The notes under the pieces were generated by a model. It was given only the letters and a program-made list of their open reading frames with translations. It was not told the DNA's origin and searched no databases. Shown in pieces: positions 46,468 through 56,290 of a stretch of 64,000 nucleotides of DNA. A program made the translations under genes and the position numbers. Each line of letters begins with the position of its first letter. Position 1 is the stretch's first letter. This stretch comes from Corbicula japonica (Eukaryota; Mollusca; Bivalvia; Venerida; Cyrenidae): NCBI GenBank assembly GCA_038501625.1, contig JAZAYU010001073.1, positions 29,420-93,419 on the forward strand. Reading direction: 5' to 3'.

Positions 46468-46542
46468 TCGAGGGTTGCATGCAAGACTGTCGTAACTCCT
46501 TTATTTCAATGTAGTTACGACAATCTTGCGTGCAACCCTCGA
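46468..46542. repeat. 30-bp hairpin with 15-nt loop
   Basis: TCGAGGGTTGCATGCAAGAC TGTCGTAACT (46,468-46,497) pairs with 46,513-46,542 across 30 positions with two departures, one of which would be a G-U pair in RNA. Loop CCTTTATTTCAATGT. It could be a pre-microRNA-like transcript or a MITE relic. Confidence 0.65.
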
Positions 46543-46597
46543 TGTGATCGAAATTCACATGTAATCACATTGGGTGGCGTTAAAACATCTTTCAACA

Positions 46598-46985
46598 TCA
46601 TGAGAACCTGTTGAGGAAAACGTGATGTAGGTGCATCCTTGACCCTGGTTTAAAAACCCAGTGGCAAATTGTTTTTCCACTCACCGTTTTGTTTGAACAT
46701 CAGATATTTAAATGTTGATCTTCTTATTAGCAAGAGTTTACATGAAATTTGCATATCTGGGATATCCACACCCAGAAGACACAGACGCCCCGCGCAGACA
46801 AGAAGGAAGATAGAACATGGTTTATAAAATACATTAATTTGGAACGGTCAGTGGCATAACAATTTGACATTTGGAGGTTAAAACCAGGTTCTAGGGTCCA
46901 CCAACATAACACTTGGCTCAACAGGTTTTTATATGAAAAAACAACAAGTACTTGTCTTGATAACGCAAACCCACCCATCGGCTTG
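46598..46985. repeat. Facing pair of R2 copies
   Basis: A direct partial copy (46,598-46,690: TGAGAACCTGTTGAGG, CCCAGTGGCAAATTGTTTTT) is followed by an inverted copy (46,848-46,985: GGAACGGTCAGTGGCATAAC, AACCAGGTTCTAGGGTCCAC). The pair resembles the bracket around the reverse transcriptase remnant, but the copies face each other with only ~150 bp between them. Confidence 0.55.
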
Positions 46986-47320
46986 GCAATGTTGCATGCC
47001 AAAACTGCAATAGTTTATAAGAGAATCAATTTCAAATAAGATACATGTACCTCACACAATTAACGAAAAAGAGACCCACTGGGGTTACCGCTCAGTAATA
47101 CTAAGGCATATAAAAATAAGAAGCGTGCGTGCGTGCCTGTGTGTGTCGTTTAAGAGAAACACGGGAACCAATTACGACGAAATGGTAAATATTATCTACG
47201 GAGGTATACATTATTTTCTTTTGCAGTTATTTCAATATAACTTTTCTTGTGGATTGCAAAGAAATAAACATGCCGAATTATAAAAGTGGGCGGCAGGAAT
47301 GTTATGGTTCACCGGACAGT

Positions 47321-48121
47321 GTATGGAATGTGAAAATCAGTATTTTAGTGGTGGCCGGGTCAACGGATGCCAAGGTACACGTATAAAAATTACTTTTATT
47401 AAACACCCTTTATTACATATTAACGATTTTAACTGTTATACTTCCCGATGTTTTCACACTTCCTGATTTATACTCGCAATCGAGATGAAATACTGAAAAT
47501 ATAATAAATTCATATAAAAACCAAAGAACGGAAAATAAGGAAAAACAGTCAAGAGGGTTTGCTTATTTCTTCATTCATTCAGAGACAAACCAATCCTATT
47601 ATTATGATTTGCAGTGCGGTTCATTTGTAGACAAACTATATTCTGTCTGGAAGTTTGAACATTATGGCTAAAGTAAAAGCTTATGATCGACGACCTGTGT
47701 AAGATATCAAGTACGAAATGTGAAATCTGTATTTCAGTAGTGACTGGGACAACAAATGCCAAGGTACACGTATTAAATTATTTTTATTAAAAACCATTTT
47801 TACATATAAACGATTTTAACTGTTACACTTCCCGACGTTTTCACACTTGCTGATTATATACTCGCAATCGAAATGAAATACTGAAAATATAATTCCATTC
47901 ATATAAAAACCAAAGAACAGAAAGTAAGGAAACCCGGTCAAGCGTGTTTAGTTACTGCTTCATTCATTCAGAGACCACCAAATCCAATGATAATCATATG
48001 CAGTGTGGTATATAAGTAAATGTCACACGCAGACAAACTATACTCGTATTCTGTCTGGAAGGTTGAACATTATGGCTAAAGTAAAAGCTTATGATCGACG
48101 ACCTGAATAAGATATCAAGTA
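47321..48121 (+). repeat. Tandem duplication of ~390-410 bp
   Basis: Copy 1 is 47,321-47,710 and copy 2 is 47,711-48,121. Shared blocks in order are TGCCAAGGTACACGTA, AACGATTTTAACTGTTA, ATGAAATACTGAAAATATAA, TCATTCATTCAGAGAC, ATTATGGCTAAAGTAAAAGC and TTATGATCGACGACCTG. Copy 2 has small insertions (AAATGTCACACG). No coding seen. Confidence 0.75.
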
Positions 48122-48842
48122 TTGTGTTCTGAGTTTCCTTAATAAAAGGAAAGAACATCAGGTCATGATAACATGAAAGAGTGCAGAAGCTTGTATAACA
48201 GCTGACCCTATTTATTTGTTTTATTTTTAGAACTGGTGTACAATCAATAGGTTATAAGCTTGCTGTATGTTAATTGTAATGGGAATTTTATAAAACATAT
48301 AGACTGATCCTTAAACTAAGCATCCAATATATTCTCATGTGCATTTACTCGTAGCAATTACATGTAAATAAAACAATTTCAAGAGTCATGAATGGAACAA
48401 AGAACGAGTGTTTTTATTGTTACCGTTGGTTTTCAAGTTTTATGCGAACTCGATTTTTAGTCCAGTCAGCGTAGCATATCACCTTGAACTAATTGCGAAA
48501 GTTTCACTAAGTGTCATCTGCGAAACATCAGACATAGATATACATCCAACAAAAAGTTGCACTCCGGTGAGTTGGGGGGAAATTGGTTTAATTGACCATT
48601 TAAACTTCGGGTTTAACGATCAACAATTATGGCTGTGATGGTACGCCATACTCGAACACATAAAGTTTGCACGCGCCATTTTTGAACTTCCGGAAGCATG
48701 TAAACAAACAAGGTCGAGTATTTATTGCAAGAATTGTTGTCTGGAATGACGACTTTTGTCATGTAAGTTGGTTATTAATTTCATATTTTATATATTTTTA
48801 TTGTTTAATGCATTAATTTGAATGCTTGACTTAAAAATGCCT
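48122..48842. other. Intergenic flank of the LTR retrotransposon
   Basis: No gene recognised; the open frame near 48,408 has no motif. The base just before the LTR does not begin a visible target-site duplication. Confidence 0.3.
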
Positions 48843-49063
48843 TGTGGTAGCGACCGATTCTGACAGTCCGGACTGGACCGGACTGTCTGGTTCCTAGCCT
48901 GGTAGAAGACGATCACGTGGGCCCGCAGTGACGTCACTCGAATTCTAGACTACACTGAAGATACACGCTTGAAATCTGTGACCAGATCCTTGAGCCATAT
49001 CATCTTTCGGTGAGTGATTTGAGTCATTACTTTATTGTCTCTAGTTAAGGCAGAAACTCTGCT
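48843..49063 (+). repeat. 5' LTR (221 bp)
   Basis: Starts TGTGGTAGCGACC and ends CAGAAACTCTGCT. It contains a CAGTCCGGACTGGACCGGAC block with internal inverted symmetry, and a TGACGTCA CRE/ATF-like site (CAGTGACGTCACTCG), a plausible promoter element. The end is not the usual CA, so the true 3' boundary might be a few bases earlier. Confidence 0.85.
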
Positions 49064-49067
49064 TTAC

Positions 49068-49077
49068 TGGCGACGAG
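49068..49077 (+). promoter_or_regulatory. Primer-binding site, probably tRNA-Ser(GCT)
   Basis: TGGCGACGAG lies four bases after the LTR and is complementary to the 3' end of animal tRNA-Ser(GCT) (...CTCGTCGCCA). The match stops after ten bases. Confidence 0.5.
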
Positions 49078-49684
49078 AATTTTCGTACCCATAGCGGGGA
49101 ATCTCTTCATCTTTACCGGTAACTCATTTCATCCGTTGGACGGGTGAAGTGGGGGAAAGTTGGACGGATTGGCCGTTGTGTTTTGCATATAAATATTTGG
49201 GATTTCGTCCGGGATCAGGTGGGACTTGTCCCCGGACCATCCTGCCCGTTGCAAGAAAGCCTTGCCTTGGCGGTTTATCGGCCGTGAAGCCGCCAAGTGA
49301 CGTTGTCGGGTCATACACGTGGTTGACCCGACGGTTCGTCTGGCCATTTTATTTTTAGTTATTATCATTTTTATTTGACATTTTATTTTATTTTATAATC
49401 TTTGGCCACTTCGTTTCGTGAAATTTGTGCATTTTAATAGTTTCTGTGGAAAGTTCTAGATCACGTGGTCGCCATATTGGTGAAGGTCCCGCGGGTCCGC
49501 CATTTTCTTGGACGAGATCTCGCGGGATCGCCATCTTGTGGCGACACCGGTAGATCAACATCCGGTTGACTTCCGCGTTGCAATTTATTGAATTGTTTTT
49601 TGAAATAAACTGTTGTTTTGAATATTATTGTGTTTTTGTGATTTTATATTATTGATATTTGCAAACTTCATAATAGTAGACACC
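49078..49684 (+). promoter_or_regulatory. Retrotransposon leader with three GCCATnTT-type repeats
   Basis: About 600 nt of untranslated leader. At 49,460-49,540 three ~30-nt direct repeats each combine a palindromic core (ATCACGTGGTC, TCCCGCGGGTCC, TCTCGCGGGATC) with GCCATATTG, GCCATTTTC or GCCATCTTG. The latter resemble binding sites of the zinc-finger protein YY1. They could be internal promoter, packaging or dimerisation elements; this is inference. Confidence 0.4.
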
Positions 49685-49959
49685 ATGTGTGACAATGAAT
49701 TGTTTCTTGGGATGAGGAGGGTTTAGGCCTGAACATGTTCAGCCCTGTGCCCCCCAGGTCCCCATGCCTTGCAAGTGCCAAAGGAGGGTCGGGCCCTGAC
49801 CCTAAAGTAGGGAACAGAGGCCCCCAAGACCTAGTAAAAATAAATTTGGAGGGGTTGGAGGAACTGAAGAGGGTCCCGGGAATAGGGGACAAAGGGGCTG
49901 AAGGGATCGTTAGGTACAGAGGCATGGTAATATTACCAGGTACAACTTTCGCTACATAG
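49685..49959 (+). pseudogene. Gag N-terminus with helix-hairpin-helix motif, separated by frame break and stop
   Basis: An ATG at 49,685 starts a frame (M-C-D-N-E-L-F) that ends after 13 codons. The neighbouring frame, open from 49,699 to the TAG at 49,957, continues naturally, as if one T were missing near 49,704. It encodes a Pro/Gly-rich segment and then, at 49,837-49,923, K-I-N-L-E-G-L-E-E-L-K-R-V-P-G-I-G-D followed by K-x-A-E-x-I-V-x-Y-R. That matches the helix-hairpin-helix DNA-binding motif (ComEA type). After the TAG the same frame resumes into the main Gag-Pol ORF, so this was probably once one protein. Confidence 0.6.
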
Positions 49960-52722
49960 ACGCACTGCGGGGGCATGATAAACTTATTACCTACTTCAAC
50001 TTCGAGGGGGGAGAATACCTCAGGGACGACCACACGGACCAGACTAACTCGGATCCGTGGGGCCCTTGAAGTTGAAATCCTTAAAAAGGAACTATCACAT
50101 GTCCAGAAAGTGGTCTCTTCACCGTGGAGGGATGGGACCCCATCCCGTCCCCCTACGGAGAGCAACGCAGCCAGTAGGGCTTTATTTAAAGACAAGGAGG
50201 ATCGGGGCCAGTCCCAGGTTGGGGGACCCAGTCCTCCAACCTCGCCAAGAGGTACTCTAATGGCCCCGCTCCAGCCTAAAATAACAACTCGGTGGGTCAT
50301 GCCTCTTTACAATAAAAAGTGGGCTAAAAGCGCGAAAGTTGGTCCAGTGTTTAGCACTCCTTATGACACAAACAATGCCCCACCCACTTCAGGTTATCGT
50401 TCAGGGGTAGAGCTAGTGGGATCTGTACGACTAGGAGAGAGAATTTGCAGTTTCGGTGCACGGGGCACGCAAACCCAACATCAAATGGGTATAGACCACG
50501 GTAATGCGAGACCGGGAGGGAGTCCGGCTGGATTTGCCAGGAGTGATCCTGGGGCGGATCTTGCCGGATGTAGACCCCGGCCTGGCGTTTTGGATAATAT
50601 AGATGTAGAGTCTAGGGAAGGTGCCCCAAACAAAGATTTCTTGATAGAGCCTAGGCAGTACAGGCTATATGATGAGCACCCACCTGTACCTGATCAGGGT
50701 GGACCCTGGGGTAGGGGTACTGTAGACCCTACCCGAGGTAAACTCGGTTCAGGGGCAGATCAGGGTCATGGTAGGCCCCATTTGCCTCGAAATCCGGTGG
50801 AGGAGGCTAAGGCTGATGGTCTGATAGGGAGGGGTGTAGACCCTAGTAGGTGTAGACCCCAGTCTCAGGTTAGACCCGGTTGTGATTGGCAAATGGGTAG
50901 TGCCCGGAGTGGTCGGGAGGACCAGCGCCAGTACCTGGCGTGGCTAGACCAAAGGAATAATGGAAGTAATGCAGGTGTAGACCCCGAGTGTAAGGGTGCC
51001 CCAGTCCGTAGGTCAGACATAACTGAGATGCCAAGTCGGGTAGGTGCTTCGGAGAACCGAACATATCTTGTGAGAAGTGAAGCTAATTCTAGTAGGGCGA
51101 TACAATTCGCGGGGGAGGATGGTAACTCTGGGTCGGGGTGGGTTTCACCGTGCGAACGGGGTTGGGAGTGTGGGGGTCCTCAAAGGGGTTTGCCAATAGA
51201 GAATAGTTGGGGAAGGGTGGATACCCCCAGTTCTGGAATGTCGTGTACTGAACAGCCGGTGTTCAGAAGGGATGCAACTGGTATGGCCCGGAGTGGCGGG
51301 GTACCCTGTGGTGGTGAGGGGGAGGGGTTTCCCGCAAGGGGAACCCAACCTAACCAACCATCACGGGTAGGCCAGTTACCAAAGACAATCCAATTTGATG
51401 GTAGTTCGAGTTGGGAGGTTTTTTACCAGAAATTTGAGAAATTTGCCAGGGTGAGTGCTTGGACTGATGAGCAGTGCCTAGATCAGTTATGCTGGGCGGT
51501 CACCGGCAAAGCCGCAGACCATCTTGTTTTATTATTGAAAAAACACCCTGGAATCCAGTACGCCTCTCTAATCCAGCGGTTGGAGAAGCGGTATGGGGAC
51601 AATGATATCCCAGAGACGTCCTTTTTGTGTCTACAAAATGCTGTTCAGAATGAAGGAGAACCGCTCGAGGAGCAGGCGGACCGGGTGGTGAAACTTGCTA
51701 TGAAGGCATTTCCCATCCTCCCGGAAAACTTTGTGGAATCTCAAGCAATTTTGAGTGTGTGCCAAGGGCTTGCTGATGCTGTTGTGGGTGAGCAGGTGTG
51801 TAACCTCCGACCCCGCACAGTAGAAGAGGCCTTGGATAAAATTAAATGGTACCAGCACAATCACCAATTAATGAAGCATCGGGAATTATCTGGTCCAGAT
51901 TCACCTCGGGCAGTGGGGAGGTCTCACCGGCCCGAGAGTTCTGGACCAGCCAAACGGATGGCCCGACCGGCTGAGGGTCGGAATAGCTGTTCCTCAACTG
52001 AGTCTGAGAGCCCAGTGACACCCCGAATCAATAACGTGGGTCGGGGTATTAGCCCAGAGTCAGATGGGGACTCTCCTACTTTAAAGGAGTTGGTTAAAAG
52101 CATGATGGCATCATTGTCTGAAATGCGGATCGAGACAAGGGACTCGTCGCGGTCAACATCACCGCGACGGTCTCCAGCAGGTTGCTTTCATTGTGGGGAC
52201 ACTGGGCATTTCAAAAGAGATTGTCCTGGACGTCCCCAAGGCGGCGGGACATCTGACCGACGGGTCACTTTCAAAGAGGAGGCTGTTCCTCAAAAGAAAA
52301 TAAAGCAAATCCGGTTAGAGTCCGAGGTAGGAATTCGGAGCAACCCAGATGAGAGGGTGGCTGAGAGGGACAGGGACCTGTGCGAGTGCGGCCCAGTTGA
52401 GGGGGAGAAGTCTATTGTTAAGGGTATTAACAACGGGGACCAGCCCACGGGCAGCCCCCGTGACTCAATCCTTTGTAGCAGTGAGACGTTGGATCACGTT
52501 GGATCCGGGTTGGGATCTACACCCGGTCCACCCATCCAACGCCCCTCTTTGGTTGACACCTGCACGGTGGAAGTGCAGCTAAATGGCCGTACATTTAAGG
52601 CAGTGGTCGATACGGCAGCCGAGATAACTCTTATCTCGGACCGCTTATACTGGTCCATTAAGGGGCGGCCCCCAATTTTACAAAATGTTAAACTGGTAGG
52701 AGCGGGGAGAGACATGGCCTGA
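49960..52722 (+). CDS. gag-pro: Gag and N-terminal protease of the LTR element
   Basis: A 915-codon frame from the first ATG at 49,975. Residues ~1-465 are a long Gly/Pro/Arg/Asp-rich region with recurring G-V-D-P-like motifs and no known fold. Residues ~470-636 (TIQFDGSSSWEVFYQKF onward) are a gypsy-type capsid domain. Residues ~737-750 are one zinc knuckle, C-F-H-C-G-D-T-G-H-F-K-R-D-C (CX2CX4HX4C). From ~860 an aspartic protease begins, with active-site V-V-D-T-A-A-E-I (DTA rather than the usual DTG/DSG, at D879). The frame ends at a TGA in mid-protease; the rest continues one frame back from 52,719. Either a -1 frameshift or a simple indel. Confidence 0.8.
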   Translation, partial: THCGGMINLLPTSTSRGENTSGTTTRTRLTRIRGALEVEILKKELSHVQKVVSSPWRDGTPSRPPTESNAASRALFKDKEDRGQSQVGGPSPPTSPRGTLMAPLQPKITTRWVMPLYNKKWAKSAKVGPVFSTPYDTNNAPPTSGYRSGVELVGSVRLGERICSFGARGTQTQHQMGIDHGNARPGGSPAGFARSDPGADLAGCRPRPGVLDNIDVESREGAPNKDFLIEPRQYRLYDEHPPVPDQGGPWGRGTVDPTRGKLGSGADQGHGRPHLPRNPVEEAKADGLIGRGVDPSRCRPQSQVRPGCDWQMGSARSGREDQRQYLAWLDQRNNGSNAGVDPECKGAPVRRSDITEMPSRVGASENRTYLVRSEANSSRAIQFAGEDGNSGSGWVSPCERGWECGGPQRGLPIENSWGRVDTPSSGMSCTEQPVFRRDATGMARSGGVPCGGEGEGFPARGTQPNQPSRVGQLPKTIQFDGSSSWEVFYQKFEKFARVSAWTDEQCLDQLCWAVTGKAADHLVLLLKKHPGIQYASLIQRLEKRYGDNDIPETSFLCLQNAVQNEGEPLEEQADRVVKLAMKAFPILPENFVESQAILSVCQGLADAVVGEQVCNLRPRTVEEALDKIKWYQHNHQLMKHRELSGPDSPRAVGRSHRPESSGPAKRMARPAEGRNSCSSTESESPVTPRINNVGRGISPESDGDSPTLKELVKSMMASLSEMRIETRDSSRSTSPRRSPAGCFHCGDTGHFKRDCPGRPQGGGTSDRRVTFKEEAVPQKKIKQIRLESEVGIRSNPDERVAERDRDLCECGPVEGEKSIVKGINNGDQPTGSPRDSILCSSETLDHVGSGLGSTPGPPIQRPSLVDTCTVEVQLNGRTFKAVVDTAAEITLISDRLYWSIKGRPPILQNVKLVGAGRDMA

Positions 52723-53477
52723 ATGGTTTTATTGTGGGGCCCGTGAAATTGAGGATCGGGGGCCGATATTTCAATGAAAACATTTATGTCGCACCCATAG
52801 AGGATGACATGCTTCTGGGGATAGACTTCATTTACAGGGAGGGGGCGGTTGTAAACACTAGAAATGAGACCCTGGATTTTGGGGCTTGGAGCGTGCCATT
52901 GAAGTTTGGTCGGGGTTCGAACCAAGAATGTCGGGTCTCAAAGGTGTTTGTGGAGAAACGGGCAGTAGTCCCCACAAACTCAGTGAAAATGATTAAAGGG
53001 GTGGAGCATGCAATCGACACGGGGGTCGCCCGCACTATCAAACAGCGGATGAGGCGCACCCCGTTGAGGTTAGCGAAAAAGGAGGAGGCTCACCTGACTG
53101 AAATGTTGGAGGCTAGGGTGATAGAACCCTTAACCTCTGAATGGGCCTCTGCACCAGTGCTCATTTGGAATAAAGACTGTACAGTTTGCTCGTGTTTAAA
53201 CAACCGAATACTGAACTCGGTGACGGTGTTTCCGCTGCCGAGAGTGGATGATTGCTTAAACCATCACCCGGTGCTGGTGTTGCCTAGATACGGGGGACAG
53301 TTTATTCTCAACCCCGACGCTAGTGAGACAGCGATCGGGGCTGAGCTTGGTTCCGTGTTTACTTGGGAACAGAAGTGGTACTGCACTACCCGGGAGCCAC
53401 TGTTGGCTGTGGTCCTGTTATCCCGGGGGTGCCGCCATTTCCTGGGTCTTCCCTTTGATCCCGGCGGGCCGCAATAG
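52719..53477 (+). pseudogene. pol: Protease end, truncated reverse transcriptase and RNase H
   Basis: Starts with L-N-G-F-I-V-G-P-V and the protease flap/C-terminal motif D-D-M-L-L-G-I-D-F. Then comes the N-terminal edge of a gypsy RT (R-V-I-E-P-L-T-S-E-W-A-S-A-P-V, F-P-L-P-R-V-D-D-C-L-N). The sequence then jumps to the RNase H boundary (L-N-P-D-A-S-E-T-A-I-G-A-E-L, Y-C-T-T-R-E-P-L-L-A-V-V). The whole RT palm with its YxDD motif is deleted at about 53,262. RNase H ends early and no integrase follows. Confidence 0.75.
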
Positions 53478-54252
53478 GTCCCATCGGGAGAAATGAGAAA
53501 CCTCCTGGGGGTGCTACGGGGCGGGGAGGACCTCGTTCCGGGCCTCCTCCCGGGACGGGGGTTAGTGGTAGTCGGGGTGAGCTGCGGGACGGGCGACAAC
53601 CCCGTCCCGGGCCTCGCAGCAGAAATAAATGGGTCGAGCAGGAGGCCGTGGGCCGGGGGCTGTTATATTCACTTGAGATGCTGTGCAATCTGGCCGCCCA
53701 CGAGCCCACGGACGCTAGTGTAGGTTTATTTCTGTCTGAATAGAACATGTGGCTCCCTGCGCTGCCCGTCAAAGTTTCTCGGGTGGATCTCTTCCCGGGA
53801 AGCATTTGCTGGTTAATGGGCTACCCCTTCGTGTAGTAATTTGACGGCTGGTTTGGCCCCTGAGAGGAAGAGTTTTATTCCTGCCCCGGGGGATCAAAGA
53901 CGGCCGTATGAAAGCTCGGCACCTTAAGGCAGTATTGGCATTACTGAGGTTTGCAGGAGAGTCCTTCTGGAGCTCCTAACGACTTGGGTTACCTTAGGGG
54001 GTCAGGAGCGTCGTAACTATGGGTCCTGGCCCTCTACCAACGTCTATTATTGCCTAGTCCGTTTATTTAGGTGACTGAAGTGAGCCGGGTACACTTTCCG
54101 TTAGCGAGCCCCGGTTCACACAAGCATGGGTAACTTTAAAAAGGTGGGGTAGGTTTAAAGTGTTCCCGCCAGTGTCCCGGGGGAAACCCCCCCCCCCCCG
54201 GGAAGCATGACGGGTAGGATCACCGCACCTTGTAATAAAAAGTGTTAGCTAG
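53478..54252 (+). other. Non-coding 3' part of the LTR element
   Basis: G+C-rich sequence with short open frames only. I looked for integrase motifs (HHCC zinc finger, D,D35E core) and saw none. Contains a 13-base C run at 54,187. Confidence 0.5.
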
Positions 54253-54626
54253 CACGGCAGTGTAGGGCCCCCGAGCCAGGGAAAATGCCCCTTGGGGGAA
54301 TACCGGCTGCCGTGCGAGTTAGTAAATGAGAAATAATGGTCTAAGGAGAGTCCCCACCATAGGGTCTCCTACTGACCAGGTCATTGAGGGGGACCCAGAG
54401 CGCCCCAGTGGGGGGCTGGGTTCTGCCTACTTGTCTTAACACGGCCGCGTAGGGCCCCCGAGCCAGGGAGAATGCCCCTCGGGGGAATACTGGCTGCTGT
54501 GCAAGTTAGTAACTGAGGGATAATGGTCTTAGGAGAGTCCCCACCATAGGGTCTCCTACTGACCAGGTCATTGAGGGGGACCCAGAGCGCCCCAGTGGGG
54601 GCTGGGTTCTGCCTATTTGTCTTAAC
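54253..54626 (+). repeat. 187-bp tandem duplication inside the LTR element
   Basis: Copy 1 is 54,253-54,439 and copy 2 is 54,440-54,626. Shared blocks include TAGGGCCCCCGAGCCAGGGA, GAGAGTCCCCACCATAGGGT and CTCCTACTGACCAGGTCATT. The copies differ at roughly 15 positions, far more than the LTRs differ, so the duplication predates this insertion. Confidence 0.8.
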
Positions 54627-54770
54627 AAGAGGGTTGTGGGGCTCCAAGATCACCCTGGGGGGACGGGACAGGTCAAACTAGTTGGAGGCCGTCTGGGTGG
54701 TCGTCTCCGACCGTGACCACTCCAGGTACCGACTAATCCGGAGGGAGGGGGGAGGCTTTTTAAATAAAAT

Positions 54771-54779
54771 GGGGAGGAG
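54771..54779 (+). promoter_or_regulatory. Polypurine tract
   Basis: GGGGAGGAG directly abuts the 3' LTR, the expected plus-strand primer. A second purine run (GAGGGAGGGGGGAGG) lies at 54,741-54,755. Confidence 0.65.
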
Positions 54780-55000
54780 TGTGGTAGCGACCGATTCTGA
54801 CAGTCCGGACTGGACCGGACTGTCTGGTTCCTAGCCTGGTAGAAGACGATCACGTGGGCCCGCAGTGACGTCACTCGAATTCTAGACTACACTGAAGATA
54901 CACGCTTGAAATCTGTGACCAGATCCTTGAGCCATATCATCTTTCGGTGAGTGATTTGAGTCATTACTTTATTGTCTCTAGTTAAGGCAGAAACTCTGCT
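54780..55000 (+). repeat. 3' LTR (221 bp)
   Basis: Same length as the 5' LTR and, reading base by base, I found no difference. Followed by ATAGCCTGTAAATG host sequence. Confidence 0.85.
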
Positions 55001-55690
55001 ATAGCCTGTAAATGATCGATTTCATCGTATAACGGAAACCAGTGAATTTTCATTTATTTTGTTACATATTTCATTATTAAACTCAATAAAGTAAACACAG
55101 AACAGCTAAATATTGTAAAATTTTGAAATAAATCCCCAATATGGCTATTTTCCGTAGATTTGGTATTGACCTTCACAAGAAGGTTTTCGCAGATTTTTAA
55201 AACTACGGAAGCCAATACGCAGCAAAACCATAACTATAATTCTTTTAGATGTAATTGTCTTATTCGTGTTTTACAGTCAATATCGGCAAATATGGAGAAC
55301 CTAAATTTATTTAAAATGAAAGTTCAGTGTATAAACAATTGTAACAATAATCTTTAACACGAAACACGAAAAAACGGTAACAAAATACTTTTTACATCAA
55401 TATATTATATTAACAAAAATATTTTTTAAAAGCAGCCTTTTCATATTGCAAACATATTTTACGCTATGTTTATTTAATGTAACACATATTTATTAATTTT
55501 TTTCATCATTATTTACAGAGTCATATGGCATTCCCATATCATCATCACTCGACTATGAAAAGGGTGTATCTGTATCTTAATGACAAAATAATATATTTTG
55601 CAATACAGATATTTATAACAACAGTAAAATGTCATTTAATACGGTGAAAGAAACGTTTGGATTTTTTTCATTAAGTACAGGTTCAGTTTA
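55001..55690. other. Intergenic, no feature recognised
   Basis: AT-rich sequence without coding or repeat signals that I can support. Confidence 0.3.
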
Positions 55691-56290
55691 TAATCACTAC
55701 TGCATCCAGGTATTTCACAGTCAGTTTTCTATCGAGATTTTATTTATAAACTTAAGAAAATAAAATGCACCTCTTTGGCTGCACGACGGTGACAGGGGTT
55801 TAAGAGTGTATGAAATCTTGTAAAAGAACCTAGATGCTCGATTTTTGTTTCTTTTATCCGTGTCATCTTGTTCTTGCTGATTTGACTCCAGACTCTGGTC
55901 TCAGTAAGGTCATTGACTATCTGCCCTTGCATTACAATACTATTAGCTTCTTATGTTTTATATGTTTGTGTGCTTTTGCGTGCAACAATGTCGAGTTTTA
56001 GATGGGTTGGAATTATTACACCAAGACAACTTTTACGTGTTTGTTCATATGGGAATTTGTTGGGGCAAGTGTGAGGTTGTTGAACCCTAGAACCTTGTTT
56101 ATACCCCCAGTGACAAATTGTTTTATCACTGACCGTTCCTAGGCGGTAACCCCAATAGATCTCTTTTTTGTTTATTGTTTGTGGTGTCATATTTGAAATC
56201 GATCGTCTTATAACACATGCTCTCTTTTCCTCTTTAAGTTTTGGCTGCTTTGGGAGGCTGTGTTTTCTGTTCATTCGAATTCCTGACATG
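55690..56290 (+). repeat. 3' end of the Penelope-like retroelement with R2 tail
   Basis: Matches 42,330-43,020 throughout: TATTTCACAG start, GCACGACGGTG, TTTCTTTTATCCGTGTCATC, ATTAGCTTCTTATGTTTTAT, then the R2 tail (GTGTGAGGTTG, ACCCTAGAACCTTG, CACTGACCGTTCC). Only the 3' end is present, as in 5'-truncated retroelement copies. Confidence 0.65.

Larger units (their letters stand above)
48843..55000 (+). mobile_element. Ty3/gypsy-type LTR retrotransposon, internally deleted, with matching LTRs
   Basis: 6,158 bp with 221-bp direct repeats at both ends (48,843-49,063 and 54,780-55,000) that I read as identical. A primer-binding site follows the 5' LTR and a purine tract precedes the 3' LTR. The interior is much richer in G+C than the surrounding DNA. 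Order: leader, Gag, zinc knuckle, protease, remnant of reverse transcriptase, remnant of RNase H, then ~1.3 kb without recognisable integrase. It cannot move alone, yet matching LTRs imply recent insertion, so helper proteins from a full-length relative are likely. I see no clear target-site duplication (flanks TGCCT and ATAGC). Confidence 0.85.

Noticed and set aside
49668..50300. 210-codon minus-strand open frame over Gag
   Set aside because: Antisense shadow of the G+C-rich Gag N-terminal region.
53386..53805. Minus- and plus-strand Pro/Gly-rich frames downstream of the pol remnant
   Set aside because: G+C-rich composition gives long frames in several phases; no integrase or envelope motif seen.
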